Source of the DNA: an uncultured Elusimicrobiales bacterium
GTDB lineage: Bacteria > Elusimicrobiota > Elusimicrobia > Elusimicrobiales > Elusimicrobiaceae
Assembly (NCBI GenBank): GCA_934662565.1
Contig: CAKUKI010000002.1
Coordinates: forward strand, 1-64,000
Length of the DNA stretch: 64,000 nt
Direction: 5' to 3'
Position numbers and translations under genes: made by a program
Shown here: positions 8,511 through 15,969 of the stretch, in pieces
Layout: the number at the start of each line of letters is the position of its first letter
Position numbering within the stretch: the stretch's first letter is position 1
The notes under the pieces: model-generated
What the model was told of the DNA's origin: nothing
The model's database searches: none
Seen by the model: only the letters and a program-made list of their open reading frames with translations

Positions 8511-9254
8511 ATGACGATTCTTGCAACAAAGCCGGATTCTTTATTAGATGTACCCATGCACTATTGCCCCGGTTGCGGGCATGGGATTGTGCACCGCTTA
8601 ATGGCGGAAACTTTTGATGAATTAAAAATAGCGGACCGCGTAATCGGCGTGGCTCCGGTAGGGTGTGCCGTATTTGCGGACAGTTATTTTGCCTGTGATA
8701 TGGTACAGGGCGCACACGGCCGCGGGCCGGCTATTGCCACGGGTATTAAACGCTCCAAGCCGCAAGCCATTGTGTTTTCTTATCAGGGCGACGGCGATTT
8801 GGCGTCTATCGGTATGGCGGAAATTGTTCACGCCGCCGTACGGAGCGAAAAAATTACCGTTATCTTTATCAATAACGCTATTTACGGTATGACCGGCGGC
8901 CAAATGGCCCCTACCACGTTGGTGGGCCAAGTGGCTACCACCGCCCCCAAAGGGCGTGACCCCAAACTGCAAGGCTGGCCGATTAATATGTGCGAAATGC
9001 TCGCCCAGATTACCGGCTCCAAGTATTTGGCGCGCGTGGCGGTGGATTGTCCGCAAAACGTAATTAAAGCCAAACAGGCCATTAAAAAAGCGTTTGAAAA
9101 CCAAGTAAACGGCGTGGGCTTTTCCATGGTGGAAGTGCTTTCCCAATGCCCGACCAACTGGCACGCCAGCGTGCCGCAGGCGTTGGAATTTGTGCGTACC
9201 AAAATGATGCCGCAATATCCGTTAGGCGTTTTTAAGGATGAGGGGGCGAACTAA
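8511..9254 (+). CDS. korB: 2-oxoacid:ferredoxin oxidoreductase, beta (TPP-binding) subunit
   Basis: The 247-aa subunit binds thiamine diphosphate and Mg2+. CPGCGHG is at residues 19-25 and the TPP motif GDGDLASIG at 93-101, followed by NNAIYGMTGGQMAPTT, which is characteristic of this family. I start at the ATG at 8511 with an AGGAGG site 11 nt upstream; the frame open from 8385 overlaps korA and adds no family sequence. The stop codon overlaps the gamma subunit start by 1 nt (TAATG). Confidence 0.9.
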   Translation: MTILATKPDSLLDVPMHYCPGCGHGIVHRLMAETFDELKIADRVIGVAPVGCAVFADSYFACDMVQGAHGRGPAIATGIKRSKPQAIVFSYQGDGDLASIGMAEIVHAAVRSEKITVIFINNAIYGMTGGQMAPTTLVGQVATTAPKGRDPKLQGWPINMCEMLAQITGSKYLARVAVDCPQNVIKAKQAIKKAFENQVNGVGFSMVEVLSQCPTNWHASVPQALEFVRTKMMPQYPLGVFKDEGAN

Positions 9255-9790
9255 TGTACCAAGGTATTAGAATTGCCGGTTTCGGCGGACAAGGGGTTGT
9301 TTCGGCCGGTATTTTGTTGGCCCAAGCCGGGGTGGAATGCAAAAAGAACTCCAGCTGGTTGCCGTCTTACGGGCCGGAAATGCGCGGCGGCACGGCCAAC
9401 TGTTCCGTGGTTATTTCGGACGGCGAAGTCTACACGCCCATTGTGGCCATGCCGGATACGGTCATTGTGATGAACGAGCCGTCTTTGCCCAAGTTTGAGC
9501 CACTGGTAAAAAAAGGCGGGCTGCTGATTATTAACAGCTCGCTGATTAATTCCCGCCCTACCCGCACGGATATTAAATCCGTTTGCGTGCCTTGCAACCA
9601 AATTGCCGAAGAAATAGGCATGGACCGTATTGCTACATTGGTGGCATTGGGGGCCTATTGCAAGCTGATGGGTGCGGTAAGTGTGGAAAACATTGTACAC
9701 GCCATGAAGAAAGTGTATAAACGCGCCAAGCCGGAAATGCTGGAACTGAATAAAAAAGCATTGGAAGCCGGCTTTGCCGCGGTTGAGTAA
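9254..9790 (+). CDS. korC: 2-oxoacid:ferredoxin oxidoreductase, gamma subunit
   Basis: The 178-aa protein matches the POR/KOR gamma domain. GFGGQGVVSAG at about residues 9-19 and SYGPEMRGGTANCSV at about 38-52 are the conserved segments involved in CoA binding and subunit contact. It is the last of the four co-directional subunits, overlaps korB by 1 nt, and is followed by an intrinsic terminator. Together, korDABC gives a complete heterotetrameric enzyme. Confidence 0.9.
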   Translation: MYQGIRIAGFGGQGVVSAGILLAQAGVECKKNSSWLPSYGPEMRGGTANCSVVISDGEVYTPIVAMPDTVIVMNEPSLPKFEPLVKKGGLLIINSSLINSRPTRTDIKSVCVPCNQIAEEIGMDRIATLVALGAYCKLMGAVSVENIVHAMKKVYKRAKPEMLELNKKALEAGFAAVE

Positions 9791-9808
9791 AATCTGCAAA
9801 ACCCAAGC

Positions 9809-9846
9809 AAAAAGGACGGAACTGCGGTTTCGTCCTTTTTGTTTTT
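9809..9846 (+). terminator. Intrinsic terminator after korC
   Basis: AAAAAGGACG (9809-9818) pairs with CGTCCTTTTT (9831-9840), and more T follow. Confidence 0.8.
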
Positions 9847-9871
9847 ACCGGGCGTAAAAATAAGGTAAAAT
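9844..9871 (+). promoter_or_regulatory. Promoter of the Lol operon
   Basis: TTTACC (9844-9849) and TAAAAT (9866-9871) are spaced by 16 nt. The ATG of the permease lies only 6 nt after the -10 box. Confidence 0.6.
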
Positions 9872-9877
9872 ACAAAT

Positions 9878-11098
9878 ATGAAATTTGAACGTTTTGTAGC
9901 TTTACGCTATTTAACGCGCCGCAAAGGGCTGTTTGCTATCATCACCACGCTGATTGGCGTGGCCGGGGTTAGCGTGGGCGTGGCGGCGCTGATTACCACT
10001 TTATCCGTGATGAACGGGTTTCAATCGGATATTAAAACCAAAGTTATCGGCGCGCAGAGCCATATTTTGGTATTCGGCCGTATGCCGGCAAGCACTTATC
10101 CGGAGCAAATCCGCAAAATAGAGCAAATCCCGCTGGTGGAAGCGGCCGCCCCGCATATTTACGGGCAGGCTATTTTATCGTATGACGGCCAAAGCGTGGG
10201 GTTGGTGGTGCGCGGGTTGGACCCGGAGCAGGAAAAGAAAATCAACAGTTTGAGCCATTCACTGACGGAGGGCTCCTTTGCCCCTAAAGATTGGGCGGCG
10301 GATGCACCGGCCCCGTTGGTGCTGGGTACGGAATTGGCCGCCGGATTGGGCGCGGACGTGGGGGATGACGTGGTGCTGATTTCTCCGCAATCCATTTCCA
10401 CTTCCGCAGGGATGTTCCCCAAAATGAAGAAATTTCGGGTCAGCGGGTTGTTGCGTACCGGTTATTACGAATTTGATAACACCATTGCTTACGCCGGTCT
10501 GGCGGACGCCAGCGACTTTTTGGGCCTGAAAGGCGGCGTGACGGGCGTGGCCGTTAAACTGCACGACTTAAACAAGGCCGAAACTGCCGCCCAGCAAATC
10601 CGCGAAGCGATTGGCTTGGGGTACAGCGTGCGCACGTTCGCCCAATTAAACAGTACGTTATACGCGGCCTTAAAGTTGGAAAAAGCCGTCATGTTTATCA
10701 TCCTGTTTTTAATTATTATTGTGGCCTCCTTAAACATTGCCGGAAACCTGATTTTGTTGGGTACGGAAAAACTGCGCGACATCGGCCTAATGCGCGCCAT
10801 GGGGGCCAGCCCCAAAATGATACGCAAAGTGTTTATGTGGGAAGCCATGGTAATTGCCACATTGGGGATTTGTTTGGGTATTGCGCTTGCGTGTCTGTTA
10901 TGTTGGATTATTGCCACCTTTAACATTGTGGAACTCCCCGGCGATATTTACTATTTGACCAAAGTGCCTGTACGTATGGAATGGAGCGACATTTTGGCCG
11001 TAGTGGGGGGCAGTTATTTTATTTGTTTCTTTGCGGGGTTATATCCGGCCGCCAAAGCCTCCCGCGTGAACCCGACGGATGCAATACGTTATGGATAA
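9878..11098 (+). CDS. Lipoprotein-releasing ABC transporter permease (LolC/E type)
   Basis: The 406-aa inner-membrane protein has one N-terminal membrane segment (about 18-45), a periplasmic MacB-like domain, and three C-terminal segments (about 270-400), the classic LolC/LolE/FtsX layout. It releases mature lipoproteins from the inner membrane for transfer to the outer membrane. Only one permease gene is present, so it may form a homodimer as in LolF-type systems; that is inference. No ribosome-binding site is seen and the start is 6 nt after a good -10 box. The end overlaps lolD by 8 nt. Confidence 0.87.
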   Translation: MKFERFVALRYLTRRKGLFAIITTLIGVAGVSVGVAALITTLSVMNGFQSDIKTKVIGAQSHILVFGRMPASTYPEQIRKIEQIPLVEAAAPHIYGQAILSYDGQSVGLVVRGLDPEQEKKINSLSHSLTEGSFAPKDWAADAPAPLVLGTELAAGLGADVGDDVVLISPQSISTSAGMFPKMKKFRVSGLLRTGYYEFDNTIAYAGLADASDFLGLKGGVTGVAVKLHDLNKAETAAQQIREAIGLGYSVRTFAQLNSTLYAALKLEKAVMFIILFLIIIVASLNIAGNLILLGTEKLRDIGLMRAMGASPKMIRKVFMWEAMVIATLGICLGIALACLLCWIIATFNIVELPGDIYYLTKVPVRMEWSDILAVVGGSYFICFFAGLYPAAKASRVNPTDAIRYG

Positions 11099-11762
11099 TA
11101 TCATAGAATTAAAAAATGTGACCAAAATTTACGGTCAGAAAGACGAAAACCTCTGCGTGCTGGAAGATGTATCCCTGCAAGTGCAAAAGGGGCGTTTTGT
11201 GGTGCTTTTGGGCCCTAGCGGCAGCGGCAAAAGCACGCTGCTAAATTTAATTGCCATGTTGGATAAACCCACGTCCGGCCAAATCTTTTTTGAAGGGCAG
11301 GATATTACCCGCTTGCGTAAGGAGTCGGCCCGCTCGGCCCTGCGCCTAAAAAAAATGGGGTTTGTGTTTCAGTTTGACGGCCTGTTGCCGGAATTTTCTT
11401 TACTGGAAAATGTGGAACTGCCCGCACTGATGCGCGGGGATGAAAACCCCCAAAAGGCGCAGGCGTTGCTGGAAAATTTAGGTTTGGGTGCCATTACCCA
11501 CAAACTGCCCAGCGAGCTTTCCGGCGGGGAAAAACAGCGCGCCAGTATTGCGCGTGCGTTGCGCAACGAGCCTGTACTGCTACTGGCCGACGAGCCCACC
11601 GGCAATTTGGACGCCTCCCGCAAAGAGCAGGTGTTTAAGGACTTCGCCCGTATGGCCCGCGAGGGGCTGACGGTGCTGATGGTGACGCACGACGTTCACG
11701 CCGTTAACTTTGCCGACGACGTTTACACCTTGGAAAACCGTAAACTGGTAAAAACAAAATAA
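11091..11762 (+). CDS. lolD: Lipoprotein-releasing ABC transporter ATPase
   Basis: The 223-aa ATPase has Walker A GPSGSGKST (41-49), the signature LSGGEKQR (143-150) and Walker B LLADEPT (164-170), followed by the switch histidine in VTHD. It powers the adjacent permease. I chose the ATG at 11091 (MDNIIELKNV), which overlaps the permease stop by 8 nt; an alternative in-frame start at 11079 adds four residues. It is followed after 1 nt by the Sel1-repeat gene, so all three are one operon. Confidence 0.9.
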   Translation: MDNIIELKNVTKIYGQKDENLCVLEDVSLQVQKGRFVVLLGPSGSGKSTLLNLIAMLDKPTSGQIFFEGQDITRLRKESARSALRLKKMGFVFQFDGLLPEFSLLENVELPALMRGDENPQKAQALLENLGLGAITHKLPSELSGGEKQRASIARALRNEPVLLLADEPTGNLDASRKEQVFKDFARMAREGLTVLMVTHDVHAVNFADDVYTLENRKLVKTK

Positions 11763-11763
11763 T

Positions 11764-12393
11764 ATGCTTACAAACCCAACTTTTTGGCTGGCGGCGGGGT
11801 GCTTTTTATTGGGGTGGTGCGTTTTTGTGCTTACCGCCCGCCGCAAAAAGCGCGCCTTGTTGCGCCTGAAAACCGCGGCCCAACAGGGGGACTCTGCCGC
11901 CCAAATAGAATTGGGCCAACGCTATTACCGCGGCAAAGGCGGCGTGGCGCAGGACGATTACGAAGCCTTTATTTGTTTTAAGTCCGCGGCTAAATCCGGC
12001 GCGGCGCAAGCGCAGGTAGCGTTGGCGGCGTTGTATCACGCGGGGCGCGGGTGTGCGCGGAACGATAAAGAAACGTTCCGTTGGTATCAGGCGGCCGCCG
12101 AACAGGGCAATTATGAGGGGAAAATCAACCTGATTATGTGCCACCTAAAAGGCATTGGCACGCGGGAAAACCCGCAAGAGGCGTTCCGTTTGGCGTTGGC
12201 GGCGGCGGATGCCGGAAGCCCCTTTGCACAACTAATGGTGGGGGATTTTTATGCGTACGGCACCGGCACCGCGCAAGATAAAAATAAGGCGGAGCGGTAT
12301 TATTTGTTGGCGGCCACGCATGGGGAGCCGCATGCGCGCAAGAGGTTGGGGAAGCTGGCGGGGATACCCGAGCGCCACGACATTTTGAATTGA
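11764..12393 (+). CDS. Membrane-anchored Sel1-repeat protein
   Basis: The 209-aa protein has one N-terminal membrane segment (about 5-22), then about four Sel1-like (TPR-type) repeats. The repeat signature A-x2-LG-x2-Y-x2-G-x-G is visible in AQIELGQRYYRGKGG and AQLMVGDFYAYGTG. Sel1 repeats mediate protein contacts. Its position directly after lolD suggests an envelope role, but no function can be assigned. Repeat module 1 begins straight after its stop codon. Confidence 0.75.
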   Translation: MLTNPTFWLAAGCFLLGWCVFVLTARRKKRALLRLKTAAQQGDSAAQIELGQRYYRGKGGVAQDDYEAFICFKSAAKSGAAQAQVALAALYHAGRGCARNDKETFRWYQAAAEQGNYEGKINLIMCHLKGIGTRENPQEAFRLALAAADAGSPFAQLMVGDFYAYGTGTAQDKNKAERYYLLAATHGEPHARKRLGKLAGIPERHDILN

Positions 12394-12943
12394 TGACAAC
12401 TGTTGGTAAGCTGGGATTTTAATGCGCGGGGAACAAAATAACATTTTGTTCCCCGTTCGCATTTAACGGGCAACATTATTTTATTAGGGGCGGCGCCCCA
12501 AACCCGCCCTTCTTTTTCTCATTGCAGAAAAAGAAGGCAAAAAGGCTAGCACCCCGGGAAGCCATAAAATTTATTTTTATACGGGCATTTTACAACTCCC
12601 TACGGTCGGACAAGTAAAATGCCTTTATAACTCCGTTAAAAATAAATTTTATAGACGGCTTCAAAGGGGTGCATTAAACGGCAACGGCAAACAACAACGG
12701 CCACGGCAAAAACAAAAGCGGAAAAATTACAAAAATACCCACCATTTACCTAATCGGCTTATCAGCAAAAACACAAAATAAGTAAAAACCAATAAAAAAT
12801 AAAAGGGCGCGGGAAAAATGAAAGTTAAAAATTATCCTTAAAATATGGGGGCTTTGCCTGCCGTGGTTTAATAGGGGTTGTTTTGTTTTTTTTTTTTGAT
12901 AAATTTTGTTATAAGCAAAATTTATCAAAAAATGAGGTTTTTT
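12394..12943 (+). repeat. Pilin-associated repeat module, copy 1
   Basis: A 550-nt gene-free stretch holding four parts shared with 27446-28195 and 39624-40207. (1) A hairpin at 12421-12463, 27 nt after the upstream stop (inner stem 12428-12439 with 12443-12454, loop AAC). (2) A 198-bp core at 12487-12684 that differs from copy 3 by one base. Inside it are a short palindrome with 11-bp arms (about 12510-12537), nested outer arms 12564-12579/12637-12652, and inner arms 12584-12593/12614-12623. (3) An AT-rich leader of about 190 bp. (4) A T12 tract (12886-12897) running into a hairpin (12898-12907 with 12917-12926) just before the pilin ribosome-binding site. No protein gene is supported here. 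Confidence 0.85.
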
Positions 12944-13510
12944 ATGAAAAACGCAAATATAAGCCGTTTAGGCGGCTTTACGCTGATTGAATTATTAGTG
13001 GTTGTACTGATTATCGGCATTTTAGCCGCCATGGCACTGCCGCAATATTTTAAGGCCGTGGAGCGCACCCGCATGGCGGAAGCCATTACAATAATGGATA
13101 GCGTTGTTAAAGCCCAACGCCGCAAGTTTATGCAAACCAACCGCTATGCGGAAAGTTTTGAGGGGTTAGATGTGGCCCCCAAGGGGGCAACGGGGAGGAG
13201 CTATTTCACTAAAGGGGACCCTGTGACCGGTGAGGGGGGAAATGGGTTTGTGATAGACCTGGAGAACCACGATTTTACTAACAGTCAAGTAGTAGCGCTG
13301 CGTGTGGTTGATGGAGACGGGAGTTCCCCTTCATTGCAATACCGATATATCTTGTACCGCTATTATCAGAGTGATAATGTTGCGTGCTATGGAGCAAACA
13401 ACCAAGCCGGGCAAGAATTATGCGCGGACTTCTGCGGGATTGATACCCCTGTGCACTCCTGTTGTAATAACGGAACGAGTCGTTCGTGCCCTACACCCAC
13501 TAACAACTAA
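12944..13510 (+). CDS. Type IV pilin-like protein
   Basis: The 188-aa prepilin has leader MKNANISRLGG, a predicted prepilin-peptidase cut before FTLIE, mature Glu5, and a hydrophobic helix (LLVVVLIIGILA). These direct assembly into a type IV pilus or pseudopilus. The C-terminal part has several cysteines (CADFC, SCCNNG), likely disulfides. I start at the ATG at 12944 with GAGG 6 nt upstream; the ORF open from 12878 runs through the hairpin. It lies downstream of repeat module 1. Its variable C-terminus matches none of the other five pilins closely. Confidence 0.88.
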   Translation: MKNANISRLGGFTLIELLVVVLIIGILAAMALPQYFKAVERTRMAEAITIMDSVVKAQRRKFMQTNRYAESFEGLDVAPKGATGRSYFTKGDPVTGEGGNGFVIDLENHDFTNSQVVALRVVDGDGSSPSLQYRYILYRYYQSDNVACYGANNQAGQELCADFCGIDTPVHSCCNNGTSRSCPTPTNN

Positions 13511-13531
13511 TCCGCCCGCTTTGTTTGCAAG

Positions 13532-13560
13532 CCCCCAAAGTTAGCCCTTTGGGGGTTTTG
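13532..13560 (+). terminator. Intrinsic terminator after the pilin
   Basis: CCCCCAAAG (13532-13540) pairs with CTTTGGGGG (13547-13555), then TTTT. Confidence 0.8.
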
Positions 13561-13611
13561 CTTGGGGCCGCGCCTTAACCCCAAGGAAAAATGGGAATAA
13601 AAGGCGGAAAT

Positions 13612-13640
13612 TTGCATTTTAGGTTTCAATGTGTTATAAT
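13612..13640 (+). promoter_or_regulatory. Promoter of initiator tRNA
   Basis: TTGCAT (13612-13617) and a perfect TATAAT (13635-13640) with a 17-nt spacer. It is one of the best promoters in the window. Confidence 0.8.
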
Positions 13641-13645
13641 AATAT

Positions 13646-13719
13646 TGCGGGGTAGAGAAGCCTGGTATCTCGCAAGGCCCATAACCTTGAGACCACTGGT
13701 TCAAATCCAGTCCCCGCAA
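13646..13719 (+). tRNA. tRNA-fMet (CAT), initiator, with atypical C33
   Basis: A 74-nt cloverleaf with initiator-type D-loop (AGCCTGGTA) and T-loop TTCAAAT. Position 1 is T opposite A72, so a weak U-A pair replaces the usual C-A mismatch. The anticodon stem is CAAGG/CCTTG, giving two rather than three G-C pairs next to the loop. The loop is CCCATAA: position 33 is C instead of the near-universal U. It is transcribed alone from a strong promoter and ends at a terminator. CCA is not encoded. Confidence 0.9.
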
Positions 13720-13733
13720 GTTTTCTTATTTAT

Positions 13734-13757
13734 ACCGCCCGAAGGGGCGGTTTTTTT
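13734..13757 (+). terminator. Intrinsic terminator after tRNA-fMet
   Basis: ACCGCCC (13734-13740) pairs with GGGCGGT (13745-13751), then a run of T. Confidence 0.85.
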
Positions 13758-13775
13758 ATGCCCTTAAAATAAAGT

Positions 13776-13803
13776 TTTACCGCGCGTACTTTTTATGTAC
13801 AAT
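13776..13803 (+). promoter_or_regulatory. Promoter of the glycosyltransferase gene at 13841
   Basis: TTTACC (13776-13781) and TACAAT (13798-13803) are spaced by 16 nt, 37 nt before the start codon. Confidence 0.55.
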
Positions 13804-13840
13804 ACAAAATAGAGCAAAAAAGGGTTTAGGAGGTTGCAGT

Positions 13841-14848
13841 ATGAAAGCAGTTATTTTTGTAGGTGGAAATAAAAATTTTACGGCCAGCCGTTTGGCTCTT
13901 AAATTGGCCGATGAACTGGCTAGCCGCGGGGTAGCGGTAGGGGTAATGGCCGTAAAAGGCAAAGTAAAGGCCGCCCGCGCGGCGCTGAAAGAATACGCCG
14001 CCACCGCCAAGCCGCAAACCTTGGCAAACACACTTAAAAAAGAGGGCGCGGAGCGCGTGATTTCTTTTATGAATTTAACCGCTTGCCGTGCCGCGGCGGA
14101 AGCTAAAATTCCGTTTGTATATGTAGAAAACGAAAATTTCAAAGAAGATAAAGCCGTTAAAGATAAAAAAGCCTTATTGAAAAAAGCCCAAAAAGTGGTA
14201 GTCATCCGCACCGCACAGGGGCCGCTCAACAAAAAAACGTACGCCGGGCTAAAAGTGCAGGAAGTAGCCAATCCCGCCGTATGGGTGGAACATTACAATT
14301 ACAACAAACCCGCCTGTTTTAAGAAAGAAAACAACATTGTGGCGGTGGGCAAACTGGCTAAAGAAAGCGGCTTTGATACCTTACTTAAAACGTGGGCGCG
14401 GCTGGCCCCGGCGCATACCTCGTGGCATTTAACGCTGGTGGGGGACGGAACGGCCAAAGCGGCTTTGCAAAAATTTATTGCAAAACACAACCTGCAAGCC
14501 AGTACGGAAATCGTCCCCGAGGCCAGCGACGTTTACAGCTTACTGCGTAATGCGGATATTTTTGCTTATCCGGCCTTAAACCCGGCACAGGCGGATATTT
14601 TGTTGGACGCCATGGCCAGTAAACTGCCGTGCGTGGCGTGTGAATCGGCCCCGGTGACGGAACTGGTGGCTAACGGCATTAACGGCCTGATTGTAAACGC
14701 GGGGGAAGAAGAACCCTTTACGATTGCGCTGGACGAATTAATGGTCAACTGGGGCAAGCGCGTGGGGTTTGCGGTGGAAGCCGCTAAATTAAAAGAGCGC
14801 TACCCGTTTGAAGATTTCGTGCGTGCGTTTGCGGAGTTGCTGGCGTAA
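13841..14848 (+). CDS. GT-B fold glycosyltransferase (GT4-like)
   Basis: The 335-aa protein has the two-domain GT-B layout. The C-terminal donor-binding half is recognisable from NNIVAVGKLAKESGFDTLL, LTLVGDGTAKAAL and the helix region LLDAMASKLPCVACESAPVTELV. The usual first Glu of the E-x7-E motif is replaced (ILLDAMASKLP), a variant that could alter catalysis. The sugar and acceptor are unknown; surface polysaccharide or LPS synthesis is the likely setting, given two more glycosyltransferases and a flippase downstream. An AGGAGG site precedes the ATG, and a terminator separates it from the next gene. Confidence 0.75.
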   Translation: MKAVIFVGGNKNFTASRLALKLADELASRGVAVGVMAVKGKVKAARAALKEYAATAKPQTLANTLKKEGAERVISFMNLTACRAAAEAKIPFVYVENENFKEDKAVKDKKALLKKAQKVVVIRTAQGPLNKKTYAGLKVQEVANPAVWVEHYNYNKPACFKKENNIVAVGKLAKESGFDTLLKTWARLAPAHTSWHLTLVGDGTAKAALQKFIAKHNLQASTEIVPEASDVYSLLRNADIFAYPALNPAQADILLDAMASKLPCVACESAPVTELVANGINGLIVNAGEEEPFTIALDELMVNWGKRVGFAVEAAKLKERYPFEDFVRAFAELLA

Positions 14849-14853
14849 TTTCG

Positions 14854-14878
14854 GCCCCGCCTGTGCGGGGCTTTTTTT
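14854..14878 (+). terminator. Intrinsic terminator
   Basis: GCCCCGC (14854-14860) pairs with GCGGGGC (14865-14871), then seven T. Confidence 0.8.
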
Positions 14879-14895
14879 CTGAAAAGAGGTTTTTT

Positions 14896-15969
14896 GTGAA
14901 CATTACCTGTATCATACCCACTTTGGGCGGCGGCGGCGCGGAGCGCGTGATGTTGCAACTTTGCGCCGGGCTCGTTGGGCGCGGCCACCGCATTACCTTG
15001 CTCACCCTGTATGACGCGCCGGATTTTTATACGGTGCCGCCGGGCGTGGAGCGGGTGCAGGCCCATGCGGACCCGCGGGCGCAAGGCTTGTGGGCGCGTA
15101 TCAAGCGGGTGTGGCTTTGGCGGCGGGCCATTAAGCGCACGCGGCCGGAAGTGGTAATTTCTTTTATGGCGCTGGGCGTATTGGCGGCCGCGTGGCTATT
15201 GCGCGTGCCGTATATTTTTGCCGAACATTTGGACGTTTCCAAAGTGCGCCTAAGCCGCCAGTGGCTCAAATGGCGCCTCTTTTTACTCAACCGCGCCGCC
15301 CGCGTGGTGGTGCTTTCATGGCGGGATAAAGCCTATATTGCCCGGCATTATCCCCGTTGGAAAACCAGTGTAATTTATAATCCGGCCTTTGCGCCCCAAC
15401 AACGCCCGTTGGCCCGCCCACCCTATTTTACCGCGCCGCATACGGTGCTTGCCGTCGGGCGGTTGACCCGCCAAAAAGGGTTTGAGCGGCTGTTGGAAGC
15501 GTGGCAGTTAATCCAACCGCGCTTTGCAAATTGGCGGTTGTGCATTGTGGGCGGCGGAGAGGAAAAAGAAAATCTAACCAGTTTGGCCGAAACATTAGAC
15601 GTGCAAGGCAGTGTGTCGTTCGTGCCGCCCCAAAAAGATTTATGCGCCGCGTACCAATATGCGGATTTGCTGGTTATGTCCTCGCGCTTTGAGGGGTTCC
15701 CGCTGGTGCTGTTGGAGGCCATGGCGGCGGGCGTGCCTGCCGTCAGCTTTGTGTGCAACGGCCCGGACGTGATTATCCGCGACGGCACAGACGGCTTTTT
15801 GGTGCCGCAGGGAAATACCGATTTGTTAGCCGAAAAAATGGCGCAACTGATGCAAGATGAGCCCCTGCGCCAAGCGTTTGGCACCCGCGCGCGGGAAGTG
15901 TGCGGGCGTTTTAGTCCGGAGCGTTTTGTACAGGAGTACGAACAGTTATGTTTAGCCGCCCGCAAGTAA
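14896..15969 (+). CDS. Glycosyltransferase family 4
   Basis: The 357-aa GT4 enzyme has the N-terminal acceptor loop GGGGAERV (about 10-17) and donor-site segments AVGRLTRQKGFERLLEAW and SSRFEGFPLVLLEAMAAG, with the E-x7-E motif intact. I prefer the GTG start at 14896 (an AGAGG site 6 nt upstream); the frame open from 14863 would begin inside the preceding terminator. The 3' end overlaps the next glycosyltransferase by 22 nt, showing tight coupling. It probably adds a hexose in LPS core or capsule synthesis; specificity is not readable. Confidence 0.85.
   Translation: MNITCIIPTLGGGGAERVMLQLCAGLVGRGHRITLLTLYDAPDFYTVPPGVERVQAHADPRAQGLWARIKRVWLWRRAIKRTRPEVVISFMALGVLAAAWLLRVPYIFAEHLDVSKVRLSRQWLKWRLFLLNRAARVVVLSWRDKAYIARHYPRWKTSVIYNPAFAPQQRPLARPPYFTAPHTVLAVGRLTRQKGFERLLEAWQLIQPRFANWRLCIVGGGEEKENLTSLAETLDVQGSVSFVPPQKDLCAAYQYADLLVMSSRFEGFPLVLLEAMAAGVPAVSFVCNGPDVIIRDGTDGFLVPQGNTDLLAEKMAQLMQDEPLRQAFGTRAREVCGRFSPERFVQEYEQLCLAARK

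Noticed and set aside
8622..9215. Long minus-strand frame (197 codons) opposite korB
   Set aside because: It lies wholly within a well-supported gene, its translation is His/Arg-rich without family motifs, and it has no ribosome-binding site.
9251..9799. Minus-strand frame of 182 codons opposite korC
   Set aside because: Antisense shadow of a gene with clear family motifs.
12232..12462. Minus-strand frame starting MRTGNKMLFC, with a similar one at 27312-27515
   Set aside because: The similarity comes only from the conserved hairpin sequence; both run antisense into unrelated upstream genes.
12421..12463. Module hairpin as an ordinary intrinsic terminator
   Set aside because: The stem is strong but no T run follows, and all three copies keep the same AAC loop and outer bulge, which a simple terminator would not need.
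12487..12684. CRISPR-like or insertion-sequence interpretation of the repeats
   Set aside because: There is no regular repeat-spacer array anywhere in the window, and no transposase frame lies in or beside the repeat modules.
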